Part shown: in pieces, positions 48,116 to 59,750 of the stretch
How positions within the stretch are numbered: the stretch's first letter is position 1
Layout of the letters: every line of letters starts with the position of its first letter
Assembly: GCA_000328365.1 (NCBI GenBank)
Contig: KB308850.1
Coordinates: 53,369-117,368 of the forward strand
Direction of reading: 5' to 3'
Length of the DNA stretch: 64,000 bases
Source of the DNA: Capitella teleta
Lineage: Eukaryota > Annelida > Polychaeta > Capitellidae
The notes under the pieces: model-generated
The model's database searches: none
What the model was told of the DNA's origin: nothing
Seen by the model: the letters and a program-made list of their open reading frames with translations, nothing else
Made by a program: the position numbers and the translations under genes

Positions 48116-49429
48116 CCATGACTTTGAAAGAAGTAATCATTTCAGTACTTTGAACTTTGTAACACAGAAAGTATATACATGTCGGCGTTCGTGCTGATTA
48201 AACAAAGCAGAGAAAAACAAATACGCAATGCATAGAACCATTGGCGACTGAACGCAGCAACCGTGTGAACTGCTTCGTTGTGGCATGCAACACGATTGAG
48301 TAATTAACACGGAGCGCTTGGCATATATGTTCATAGAGAGCAGAATCTGATTTTGAAAATGTGCACCAAAGAGACGCCCTCGCAACATATGGGATAACCT
48401 TGTCATTTTGCAGATGGAAATAACACACTTAGCATCTTCTGATATAGCAATCTGAAATTTAGCATTCTATGATAATTGTCTGAAATTATACTTTATCATA
48501 TTATGATAGTGACAATCACCAAATTCGTTCGTCACACATGACAAGGGCCTTGCTTACTCATGATCAATCTAAAGAGAAAGGGTGTCTTTTTTTCCTTGCA
48601 TCGATACCGATCGCAATTTACCAATGCACTAAAAGCCATATTATGTAAACGTTGAAGCAACGTTTTCCATGCGTGTAAGGTTGTCATCGATGACACCAAA
48701 AAATGTTGACACTTGAACTCTTGCTATGTTATGTAATCCGTTGCAAAACGATTGAAGGCTAGTTTGTTTAAGGTGTAAAAGCTGCAGCCAATTGTTCGAT
48801 CTGTGTTGAACATCTTTCCCGACTTAACTACAAATCGAATGAAATTAATTAGTAGAATTCGTCATTGTCAGTTCATAAATTGTAATATTATCAGGGATAC
48901 TCTTTGGCTATGCTTGCATATTATAATCCCAGCATACCCGTTTGGTGATATGTAGAGCGCTTTATAAAGACCTCGAGTGAAAACGTGTTTTGGACAAATG
49001 GGGCTTTTGCATCATTGAGATAAAAGCAAACCGCCTCACCGTGGGGTATATATCCCATTTCCAGAAGACCCCTGTTCACTAAATAACGTTTTACAAAGAT
49101 TGCTATTAATTCAGTATCATTTGCTACCGAATGATTTATCTCGATCTACTCACTCAAAATATCACCTTAATAGCTTCTGACATTTTTCTGCACATTTCGC
49201 CGGCGGCGATCGTGCGAGCCGTCTCTTATTCAGTTACAGATAGCCAACACATGCAAATATCTGATATCCATTATAATTACTGTCATCGATTTTTCTTACT
49301 GGCATTTCTTTGTATTTCTTTCAGCTTTGTCGTTCATTAAGCCACTTCGTATCACCATCGTGCTGTTGTCTATTCATGACATTCAGGGACGCCAATTTAC
49401 AGATCTTTGTGCTTGGAATATTAATTATA
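48116..49429. other. Spacer
   Basis: Nothing supportable. A piece near 49058-49080 (AGAAGACCCCTGTTCA) matches the start of repeat D. Confidence 0.35.
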
Positions 49430-49860
49430 TATATATAATTCAAAACCAAATACAATACATTTTTTTCCTCGATGCAAAATACCTAAAAACGAGAAGAGTG
49501 TGCGATTTCTTTTATCAAAACCTATGAAGAAAAAAAACCCCAGCTCACTCCGACTGTAAGACCTGATATCAATAAATAATTTTATAATTCCCATGCTAAA
49601 CATTGAGGAGAGAACCTTTTTTTTTTTGGCCTATATTGTTCTACCATATAACGTATTATGCATTGTAATTATTATTTTTCTCTAGTTTGTTGTATGTTCT
49701 TTCTTCCACATTATTGTACATGAGTTGTACGAAATAAATTATTATATTATTATAGGGGAATTGCGTCTCTCATGAAATCGCAAAAATCGGGAAATAAACG
49801 ATATATTTTAAACCTCTCAGGTTCAATGGAATAAGCCACTATCAGGTGTAATGTGGAAAT
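49430..49860 (+). repeat. Dispersed repeat D, diverged copy 3
   Basis: CAAATACAATACATTT...CGAGAAGAGTGTGCGATTTC resembles 39113-39170. TTTTAAACCTCTCAGGTTC...AATAAGCC (49807-49840) resembles 39285-39325. The middle (about 49590-49775) does not match and is probably a later insertion. This copy is much older than copies 1 and 2. Confidence 0.5.
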
Positions 49861-50631
49861 GGAGATTTAATTCTTCAACACCCTGTGCTTTGAGTACTCT
49901 GTGAAAGAGACAGACCGTGATGCCTGGTCACGGTGACCGTAAGATCAAAGGATTATCTTTCTATCCACAGACCAAAAAGCATGTCAGCTGAGCACTCGTG
50001 GAACTCTTGGTTTTTGTTCTTGTCTGCATCTCCTCTTTGAAGAGTTGAAAGCAGCAGGTACAGGTAGCAGGGTCACTGTAAATGCTGAGGCATTTTTATG
50101 GTTAGATACCGTTACGACATTAAATAAATGTCAACTTTAGAATTAGTTTATAACAACTCGGCGAGACTCCCCCAGAGGGCATTCATCAGGATGTAATTTG
50201 AGATGTAGTTTAGATTAGAGACATTTGGTTAAAAGCCTGCGTAATTGATCTCGACTGAATCTTGATTCTCTTGTCCACTTGATCTCATCTGCTTGAGTTT
50301 TGCCGCTGCCACCCTGTATAATGGCGAGGTATTGCGTGAAGGAAATCGATGCTTTATTGCGAGTCTTATTTTTCGATTACGGTAAGCTTATCAAATACCC
50401 AATCACAGTCGCCAGTGTTCATCTTACTTGAACCACTGACATACATGTATGTGTCACTCAATATGCTTTTCAGGTTACCTAAACATCTCATTAACCTACC
50501 AAACGAGAACTAGAACGAGAAGGGTAACTAATTCAATTGACACAATCTTTGGTTCGAAGAGAAGCAAAACAGAAAAGAAAAATAAGCGTGCTCAACTTTT
50601 TGTATGATTGCTCTGATTTTATTTTTCTAAT

Positions 50632-50690
50632 GATGACGATGATGATGACGATGATGATGACGATGATGATGACGATGATGATGACGAGTA
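50632..50690 (+). repeat. 12-bp minisatellite (GATGATGATGAC)n
   Basis: About five near-perfect copies of GATGATGATGAC. They create a Met/Thr-repeat reading frame that is a by-product of the repeat, not a gene. Confidence 0.9.
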
Positions 50691-51192
50691 AAGTGTCGAA
50701 AATCATACGTTACCCAATCCTTGTTGTTGCATCGAACGATGAAATCGAAACAAACCCGAGCCTAATTATGTTAAAGAAGACCCCTGTTCATTTCGAAACT
50801 TTTCAGATCGATTCTACAGCTTTTGCGAGTGACGAGAAACATTTTTTTAATTCTTCAACTTTGAAGGATATTCGAGACAAATTAAAATACGAATTTCCGG
50901 CTAAGGCAGAATAGCTTGAAAAGAAATGAGTGCGAGATTTCGTATGAGAATTGGTGAAAGATCTGCTCACTCGACGGCTCCCATTGTTAACAATAGGATA
51001 ATTACTTTTGTCACGTCACCACAGTCTGAAATCGAACGCGAGAAGAAAGCGAGATTTTAATTAAACCTCTCAAATTCGATGTATCTAGGAATTAGCCCAC
51101 GGCAAGGGTATTGTGTAACAATATGTCATTCAAAAGGCGTGTTTGTTGTTGTTTTTTGTTTTTTGTTTTTTGTTGTTTTTTATTTTTTTTTG

Positions 51193-51668
<476 letters not shown>

Positions 51669-51719
51669 TTTATGCATCTTCTATCCTCCGATACTAGTTC
51701 AAAACAATCAGAGGTCTTT

Positions 51720-53700
51720 TTATATAGAAATACTGTTTATCCTCGTATCCTCGCATGGCATCTTATTTTTAGCATATCATAATTGAACTCTAATTTATAC
51801 TCGTAATTGATTTAATAAAATAAAACTTTAGAAACCATTATGATATTAATTTTAGTTGACTTCATGCAATATTTCTGATGCCTCCGCAAACGATTCGAAG
51901 TCAAGCTTACCCGCGATTCTTAAACAAACTGAACCACTGTATTTTATTTTATTTCTTATATGAAACTCATACATTACAGCTTCTTGAAATGCTTCTTGTG
52001 GTTATATCCATAATAAAAAATACGCTTGCGTGTTCGTTATACATATCGATATTTATTTGTTTTATTACATAATTTTAAGTCATCAATTAAAGGCATATGG
52101 AGGAGCGAGAGAAGAAGACTGTTCATTTCGAATTCTGATTTCCAATAGTTTTATGAAGGAGAAACATGGCTTATAAAGGGATTGTGAAGCGATGATTTGA
52201 TGAGAAGATTGAGAGAGCCACCGGCTTATCATTACTGGTTAGTGTGATGCATGACGATTGTGGAATTAAATATTGTGAAGAATTGTCGATTCGGCTTCCT
52301 CCAATATATCACACAGATCATAAAAATAATAAAAATAATAAAAATAATAAAAATAAGGCTTAATTTAGAAATAATGCACGTTACAAGGAAATGACTCATG
52401 AAAGTCAAGACAACTTGCCGTGATGACAACTCGTGTATTTTGCCAGACTATCCATTGTTCTAAGAGGAAGAAAGGCATCTTGTCGTATTAAACCAGATGA
52501 AGATGAAGAAGCCAAATTATACGAGTCAGATATCTTTGGACATTGCGCGTGTGAGCTGCAGGTGGTCAAACTACAATGATAGAAGTTGGCATCCGAGTAA
52601 TATATTGTACTCTTGACATCTTGTTTGTTTGATTTCATATTCATCTCAACATCATACCATTTCTTCTAGAGATGCGTGATATAGAATATCTGGGTATCCA
52701 ATATTTCAACATGGTTTACATGTATCCGAGATCAGAGAATTAACCACTGGATTTGGTTATTGATTCTTTTAATGTATTTTTAGTCAATTATACACAAATC
52801 TTCGATATCACTCTATACTTTGTCTTTATGATCAAACATTTCCATCAACATACACGTAAAGCATCGATCTCTTGATAATAATAATATCATAATTATTACC
52901 CTAACTTGCGAGAGAGAGAGAGAGAGAGAGTAGCTTTTGAGCACCATGTTTTTGTCATTGATTATATTTAATCGTTTTCTCAAGGTCTCTGATTAATAAT
53001 AATACCTATATTCTAATTGTCATTCTCTTTAGATATATCAACGTATATAATGTATGATTGTTAATGTTGAGACACATACACACTATGGGTACATTCAACC
53101 CCTTTGTTCATAACATGCTAGAGTAAGCAGGCAATCATCATTATAGCATAGATGAGCTGACCTGAGGTGTTAAGAGAAAAAGCATTTTGAGAGAACATGT
53201 TAATCATTGGGAACAGTTGTTTCGCGAATCCAAGTTGCCAGAAGCCGCTTAAAACATTTCACCCACTGATGGCCTGGGGGCAATGCTTCAGGGAGCAGGG
53301 AGACTCCAGCCACGCATAATCTTCAGAGTAATTATTATTATTATACAATTTATTCACATAAACATGTCAACAGTAAACCCCCAAAAAAAAAAAAAAATGT
53401 GGTGAAAAAAAGCGTCATTACGTCATTGTTACAATTTAGAGGACACAGTAATAATTGATAAAGTGACAAATTTCTGACAGATTGTATTCATTTGAAGTGA
53501 TGGCATCAAATTTCATATTAATTAAGTCTTTCAATAATAAGGCATGGACACCCAGCATAAAGAAATCATGTTGACTTTACCTCGCTCAATCTATATCATA
53601 TTGGACAACAGAAGGAATTTAGTCATCAGCTACTTTTAGTTTTTTACCACCACAGAACTCCATATCCTGCAACCATTAGACCACCTCATCCCCCATCCCC
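51720..53700. other. Spacer with simple repeats
   Basis: No gene seen. It contains a small repeat-D start fragment (52112-52162), an ATAATAAAA tandem (52317-52357), an (AG)n run (52911-52930) and a poly-A run (53383-53398). A possible acceptor and open stretch on the minus strand at about 52555-52405 could not be linked to any other exon. Confidence 0.4.
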
Positions 53701-53783
53701 AAAGTGCCTCATCCTTGGCCCAGAATCACGGATAAATTTCCCTTCATATTCTTAACATCCATTATGTGCTTGTTTGTTCTCAC

Positions 53784-53876
53784 GCCACAGAGGCCGAACT
53801 GCGCCTCGGCTTGCACAAACAAAGCGACGGCGTGTGCAGTCCAAAAGACGAGAAGTTTCAACGGAACTGCGGCCAT
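53784..53876 (-). CDS. Candidate first exon of a secreted or membrane protein (signal peptide)
   Basis: On the minus strand an ATG in a very good start context (GCGCCATGG) opens a 31-codon frame that ends at a donor GGC|gtgaga in phase 0. The peptide begins MAAVPLKLLVFW, has a hydrophobic core, and shows an Ala-x-Ala cleavage pattern (QAEA|QFGLCG). This is an ideal signal peptide with a Cys soon after. Reading on past the donor gives a stop 26 codons later. I could not find a matching second exon to the left (below 53784). The surroundings are AT-rich and this block is GC-richer. Confidence 0.4.
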
Positions 53877-53879
53877 GGC

Positions 53880-55720
53880 GCGGTCTAGCGTAATTAAACA
53901 TAAAATCGGAGGTCACCAACTATAGACACTCGAACACGCAGTTGTTGATAATATTAATGAAACTTTATTTCTTCATAAAACGCGAAATCAAAATAAATGA
54001 AATCGACAGATCTGGCCTGTGGGGTGACAGGGGTCGCAACAGACTGATTTGGATAACTTGAGTTGTTAACGGATCTTTTTATCTCCTTCTTTTTAATTTT
54101 ATTTAATTTTTTAATTTTTTAATTTAATTTATTTATTTTTTCTTTATTTGTCACATTGTATATGAAGCACTTGTTCGAGTGAAATAAATGAAGTCTCTCT
54201 CTCTCTCTCTCTCCCTCTCTCTCTCTCTTACTTGAATGACCTGCTCAAATCATACACGTATCCTGTCAATGTGTGCACTGCTTCCAATGGCCTTATCTCC
54301 ATCAATGCACTAAAGAATGAATAAATACTGCTGATGTTTTATATCAATACATAACTATATGCACTACTAAGTGCAGGTTGCTTGGTGTCTTCGCTCTAGT
54401 TATCTCAATCCCGGATATCCGGATGCCGGATGCCGGATCAGGATATACGTACATCCCTTCGATATTAATGGGTGACTTAGGTTGCATTGCGTCCACTCTG
54501 CCGCCGTCGGTTTGTGTTATGTTATCAGAAGATTCATCTCAGCATTCAGCAATTATCTATATGAACCAGATCGCTGTCCAGACTTTCAATCAGCCTCAAA
54601 ATATCATTTGTTAATTTAGGTCAAATTGAAAATTCGTTGGTCCGCGTGGTGAAGCACTAAATTCAGGGGTCTTCTGAACTCTGTCCCCCGTTGGTTGCCA
54701 ATCAGGTTAAAATTGTGTGTCTAAAATGTCCACAGGCTCGATCACTTTAGAATACAAAAAAAAAAAAAAAATACTACTTTTGGATCGATCATGGTTCCAG
54801 AACAATTGCATACTCATATCAAGTGACCTAATTCCCTCGATCAGTTGAATCGTAATTATCATAATTTATATTACGTCTCCGTGGCAACGCAAGGCAAGGA
54901 GTTAGATATATGAAAAGGGACTATTAACATCTGAAGCTGGGTTGAATAAAGAATTCAGTGATAGCAAATGTCCTTGTTGTGCACATTTGCGGCGAATAGC
55001 CTACAGCCGTTAATGATATACGGGGTGTGAGAGATATACGAAATGAAATCAGAAGTTAATGTAAGACGAGGCAATAGATGCGCTTTGAGGAGAAAGTTTT
55101 CCAAAACAGATCGCAGTGTCAAAATTACAAAAAATAAAATAAAATAAAAAATAAATAAGATAAATAAATACTTGGTATGGTTAGTCTAATATGTCGTGCT
55201 GCCATTCCAAGCATTTCTATTCCAATTCCATCAAAATTTATGCCAATTTGTCTCAATTAATAGAGTGCACGCACCATTCCACGATAATTATTTGCACTTT
55301 TGGCGGCAGACAGAGCCCGGACCATGGATAAGCTTCAGATTGAACACATCAATAAGGCAATGCTCTCGTACTATTGTTTTGTTTGAGAGTGCTCTTTTTG
55401 TGACAGTAGCACTAATGTTTATCTCCTAAAATCAAAACAAAGCTGGAAATTTGTATTGAAGGGCCATTCAAGAGATGACATTCCCGTTCAGGGGATCATC
55501 TGATTTTGCTCTCTTCGCGATCACTCACCACTCGTATCATTTAAATGTTCCTCCCTCATCCAAAATATATTTTTAATTGATTTCTTTGCATAAATTGGCA
55601 CAGAATAACAATATAGTCAATCCATAGGCCTACCAAATAGTTTTGTTTTTATTTTTATTTCTGTTTTTTATTTTATTTTTTTATTTTTTAATAATTGATA
55701 TACTTTAGCAAATGTTAGAG
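53880..55720. other. Spacer
   Basis: No gene recognised. Simple T-rich sequence lies at 54090-54145 and a (CT)n run at 54195-54228. Confidence 0.4.
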
Positions 55721-55724
55721 TTTT

Positions 55725-56087
55725 GTTTTTAACATGGAGTAGATGGACTACTTTTGGCCCACTCTGTATAATAAACGTCTTCTCTCGCTGCAGAGTAAGT
55801 TTCTTTTTATTCTTGCACAACTTCTAGCTGCTGTAAACGGAGTATGACGTCAGTGCAAGCACTCCATATGCAGCTGCTGCATACAGAACGTTTTCCTTAC
55901 ATATTTCTCTTTCATCAAAAATTGACCTTTTTATCCAATGTCTGTGGATAAATCGGCGCAGAATAAGTTAGTCAATTCATACCAGGTAGTAAATATTATT
56001 TGGAATAATTGGTCAATTTTAGCCAACTCAGAAGCTCTTTATTTAAACATGGAACCGACAGAGTACTTTTATCCCCTCTGTATATTG
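55725..56087 (+). mobile_element. Two mariner-like terminal fragments
   Basis: TTAACATGGAGTAGATGGAC and CTTTTGGCCCACTCTGTAT at 55728-55770 match the right end of copies A and B. A more diverged version (AACATGGAACCGACAG, then TACTTTTATCCCCTCTGTAT) lies at 56049-56085. Only the last 45-60 bp of the element are recognisable in each. A CRE-like TGACGTCA sits between them at about 55846. Confidence 0.55.
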
Positions 56088-56089
56088 AT

Positions 56090-57055
56090 CGGGGATTTAG
56101 TCGCTTGGGGTCATTTTGTGATGCTTTCAAATTAGGTCTCCAAGCAATTTCACTACCTCATAAATCGTAGTATTTTTATTGTCTCACGAAATCGCGCAAG
56201 CTCTTTGGTTTCTTTTTTACAGCTAATGCACAATTTGCTATGATTGAGCTTTTTTTCATTCTGTATTAATTGATTAAATAATCAGGGCCAAGTTGTATAA
56301 GTGTGATTCAGATGCAGCCCACTCGTTGTGAACCCCATGTGATGTATAATGCATACTTGGGCGCAAAAGTCAATCGTTACTTTGTTTGAGCCAACACCAC
56401 ATTCAGGGCAAAGAGTGGACATGCATGTGAATAAAAGCCTAAGGGGTGGTGTTTTTCAGCTTGAGAGCCAATTTTCCAAATTCTGGGTGGCATCAGTCTC
56501 CGCTTAACATGTGCTTTTCGTATACCTTGCTGAAAAATGACAGAAAATCGCTGTTAACAAATATACAAATAATAAAAAATGCGTTTGGTGACAAAATTGA
56601 GAAAGGCGATGCCACGAGTATATTTCCGCCCAAGAGGCCTGCGATGAACATGTCGTTTGGGAAGTATCATTTGCTGAATCTAAAAATAAACATATAATTG
56701 GGATTAGTCTCTTCAGGGGATCTCTGCACCCTATCTGAGCAGATATCAAACATTTTTCCAGTTCTTTTAGACATCGTCCGTAGTATTCTTCCACTGTCTC
56801 TCGTGTAACAAAGATGGCTCTCTTGAACCAGTCCTAGACGTAAGCTTTATGAGTCCCTTCAGTCTGCTGTCCCTCTTAGGGCACTCGGAATTGGGTCGAT
56901 CTACGGTAGATCTGCTTACTTCTTATAAAAACAATTCTTATCGGGATTTGTGGATTGGTTATGTAACGCAAGAGAATCAATTTATGGTTTCGAAATATCT
57001 TATATATTGTAGCGATTAACTCAATCGATTTCAATTGACTCAAGTGCTGAGAGCG
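56090..57055. other. Spacer
   Basis: Nothing recognised. Confidence 0.35.
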
Positions 57056-57059
57056 ATTA

Positions 57060-57332
57060 ATTATTTGGGCATCCAAATGATGCTCAGCCATGGTCAATGG
57101 CTGAAAGGAAAAATAATCAAAATAACGCCGAATGTTGGGTGCACTCTTTTGATTGAGATGAATCGGCATCAATGACCGCAAAATAGGATTAGAAATGAAA
57201 TGTTAAACTATCCATACCAGGTATTTATTTCTCTGATATTTACGTGGTTTTTACACTGCATCTTGTTTCCGTAACACTTATCAGAAAAGCGCATTGCCAT
57301 TGAAATGCACTGAAAACTTTAACATGGAGTAA
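57060..57332 (+). mobile_element. Mariner-like 3' end, copy C
   Basis: The sequence from TTTGGGCATCCAAATGATGC to TTTAACATGGAGTA is homologous to copy B (46395-46685). It stops just before the terminal ACTTTTGGCCC sequence. The two copies share a minus-strand open stretch (KSAPNIRRYFDYF, QPLTM-EHHLDAQI), which is conserved DNA and not clearly a gene. Confidence 0.65.
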
Positions 57333-57334
57333 TT

Positions 57335-59745
57335 AATTAAGTAATTAATTTTGTTATCTCCTCTGTTAGTGCATCTGGAGGTTTCATAGGGTAAGCACAC
57401 TATAAGGTATGAGGATATTGTGTAATCAATATTGAAGTGACATGAAGAACACACTCAAGCAAAGAAATAAAAATGGTGAAAAGACATTCTGCTTGTGACA
57501 AAACGCCCCACATACTTCCTCAGCACAATTGTGGATCCATCATGAGAGCTTTTTATGCATGAATTATTAATCAAAATTATGAGAACGTTGCATTGGATAT
57601 CATAGTCCGTTGAATGGAGTGAAATGATTGATTATTCACGCGAATGAGCTCACGCGACGCTGAAGATTCCATTGAACATAGCTTCTCTCCGAGAAACCTG
57701 ATCAATAATTGGGACCGACACAAATTGGGATGAACGATCGTGCAAGTCTTCTTGGGACCCATAAAAGGTGAATGTGCTTGTGTATACCGTCTCTAGAGGA
57801 GTCATAGAGGATCCTGTCAACCAGTGGTCCTAGAAATTCTGGAAGGTCGATGATTTGGTGTCCGAGTCATGTCTCACTCGACTGCCACACTCAAATTTCT
57901 CTTGAATGACCATGGAAAAGGGAGAACTGTGTGGCGTGACACCACCTGAGTCTAAATGGCCAAAGTTATTTGGAAACGATTATCGCTCGAGAAAAGCATC
58001 GTTTCCTATGATGTCTTAAGGCGAAAGGCGTGGCAAATGGTGTAGCTTATGTCTGGTCTAAGTAGGCCACTGTTTGAGCTATAAACGTAGCAAGTCGGGG
58101 TTTGACGCTCCGATATACTGCGATTTCATTTCGACTCGATGGTGTTACCACCGAACCATGACAGCTGCATGAAATGGAGCTTTGATTAACCATAAAATCT
58201 GCGTTTAGAGTGTTATTGGATTCCGCCATTAGAGCCCCAATGACATAATGTCTGAGGACAACGGTGGAAAAAATCCCGTTCTTGGCAGATTTGTGCGATT
58301 ATGTTCTGCGTATTAAATGCATCAGCTCTACTGGTTGGCGTAATGCGGACCTTCTGCCCATTTGAATATCCCGTCAATGAACCTCAAGGAGGTCTGTGTA
58401 ACACTAGCCAATATAACGCATAACATCCTCGACCAAATATCACAGGGCGCGATTTTTTTCCGCCGTTGTGTTCATTATGTCATTGGAAATTGTGTTAGGG
58501 TTGGTATTTGATGTCTTTTTCTCAATGTCACATGGTATGCCTGTTAATACAACACTATCCATGGAGTGTGTGTAATATAAGGGAATTAAATCCGCAGATT
58601 TCCAAGCAATTGAGATTCAACATGATTTTCGTTTTTATCTTGAAATTCAAACGATTTGCGCCAACGGATACTTGTGGCTTTTTGTTGCTTTCTTCTGCAC
58701 ACCTTGAATGGGTTTTCGCGTAACACCACCAACACCTTTGGATCACATACATTACCATGTATTGATTATATCAAAAGAACTTATTCTCTGGCTCTTCGAT
58801 CAAATATACATTACGTATTATAAACTCCACTTATTAGAATATAGAAACGTTTGACTCATGAAAAGACTGTTTTGTGTCATGTTACGCCATGTTTTGGTTC
58901 TCGCCTTTTTTTTCTTTCTCAAATGCTGTATATGTAAGTTGTTGTTTTCTGACACGTTACAAATGATACATATAAACAAGGTTTTCAATTTTGTATTAGT
59001 ACAAAGCATACTACTTGTAGTTTCGTAATGCAGCCTGTCTTAAGGAGTGGCAACGTTTGCATTGCATGCCAACAAAAAAAAGTATATAGGGTTGAAATCA
59101 ATAATGTGTCAATGCAGAGTATTCAGGGTTTGTCTGCCTATAAACAATCAATTCTCGAGAGAAAAAATGCTACGCTTCAGAACAGAGCAATGAGAAAGCG
59201 CATTGTGGTTTTCTAAGCTGAAAATAGTGGTCCAATTGATGATGCATCGACGTTGTTCTGGGTGGTTCCCTGGTTATTCAGGAGACAGGATTGGTTTATA
59301 ACAGCCTCCGGAGCCCCGAGATTGCTAACAACATAATTCCTGGATTAGCTTCCATAGTTAATTTAGTTTGACACATATCGCTCTCCATGACATTTCACAC
59401 GAGACAAATTAAAAGAGGTGTCAATCGTGTCCAAGTATCCAATAAAATGCTCAATTCAACAAAAAAAAAGACATCATAATTAACAGTTTCATAACGTTTT
59501 TAGAACATTTGCGGCAAATTTGAGATGCATACAGCATCTGTGCACAGTGAAACGTTTGTCTTGTCGAACGTTTGTGCATATAATAATTATGCACAAAGTA
59601 AGTACAATTATCACATTTATTTCCTTGAGTTCAAACGTGAGCAAACAACACATATAATAATAATAATATATCTTTTAGGTCAACCATTATGACCAAAAAA
59701 GTGACAGTTTCCAACCATTCAAGTTCACACCATAAAAAATATATC
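57335..59745. other. Spacer downstream of the GPCR gene
   Basis: No gene is firmly supported. 57780-58350 is more complex and less AT-biased than its flanks and holds a 60-codon minus-strand ORF (see findings). A perfect inverted repeat TGTGCATA...TATGCACA lies at about 59572-59594. Confidence 0.35.
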
Positions 59746-59750
59746 CGTCC

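Noticed and set aside
50537-50914. 125-codon ORF with Met-Met-Met-Thr repeats
   Set aside because: It is produced by a 12-bp tandem repeat running into repeat D. The D part has no open frame in copy 1.
52405-52555. Possible second exon for the signal-peptide exon at 53784
   Set aside because: The acceptor is good, but the open frame is in phase 1 while the first exon ends in phase 0. The phase-0 reading stops after nine codons.
53700-53760. In-frame TGA after the signal-peptide exon as a selenocysteine codon
   Set aside because: The region after the donor resembles selenoprotein P only in general pattern. No Cys-rich or U-rich continuation and no SECIS-like hairpin was seen.
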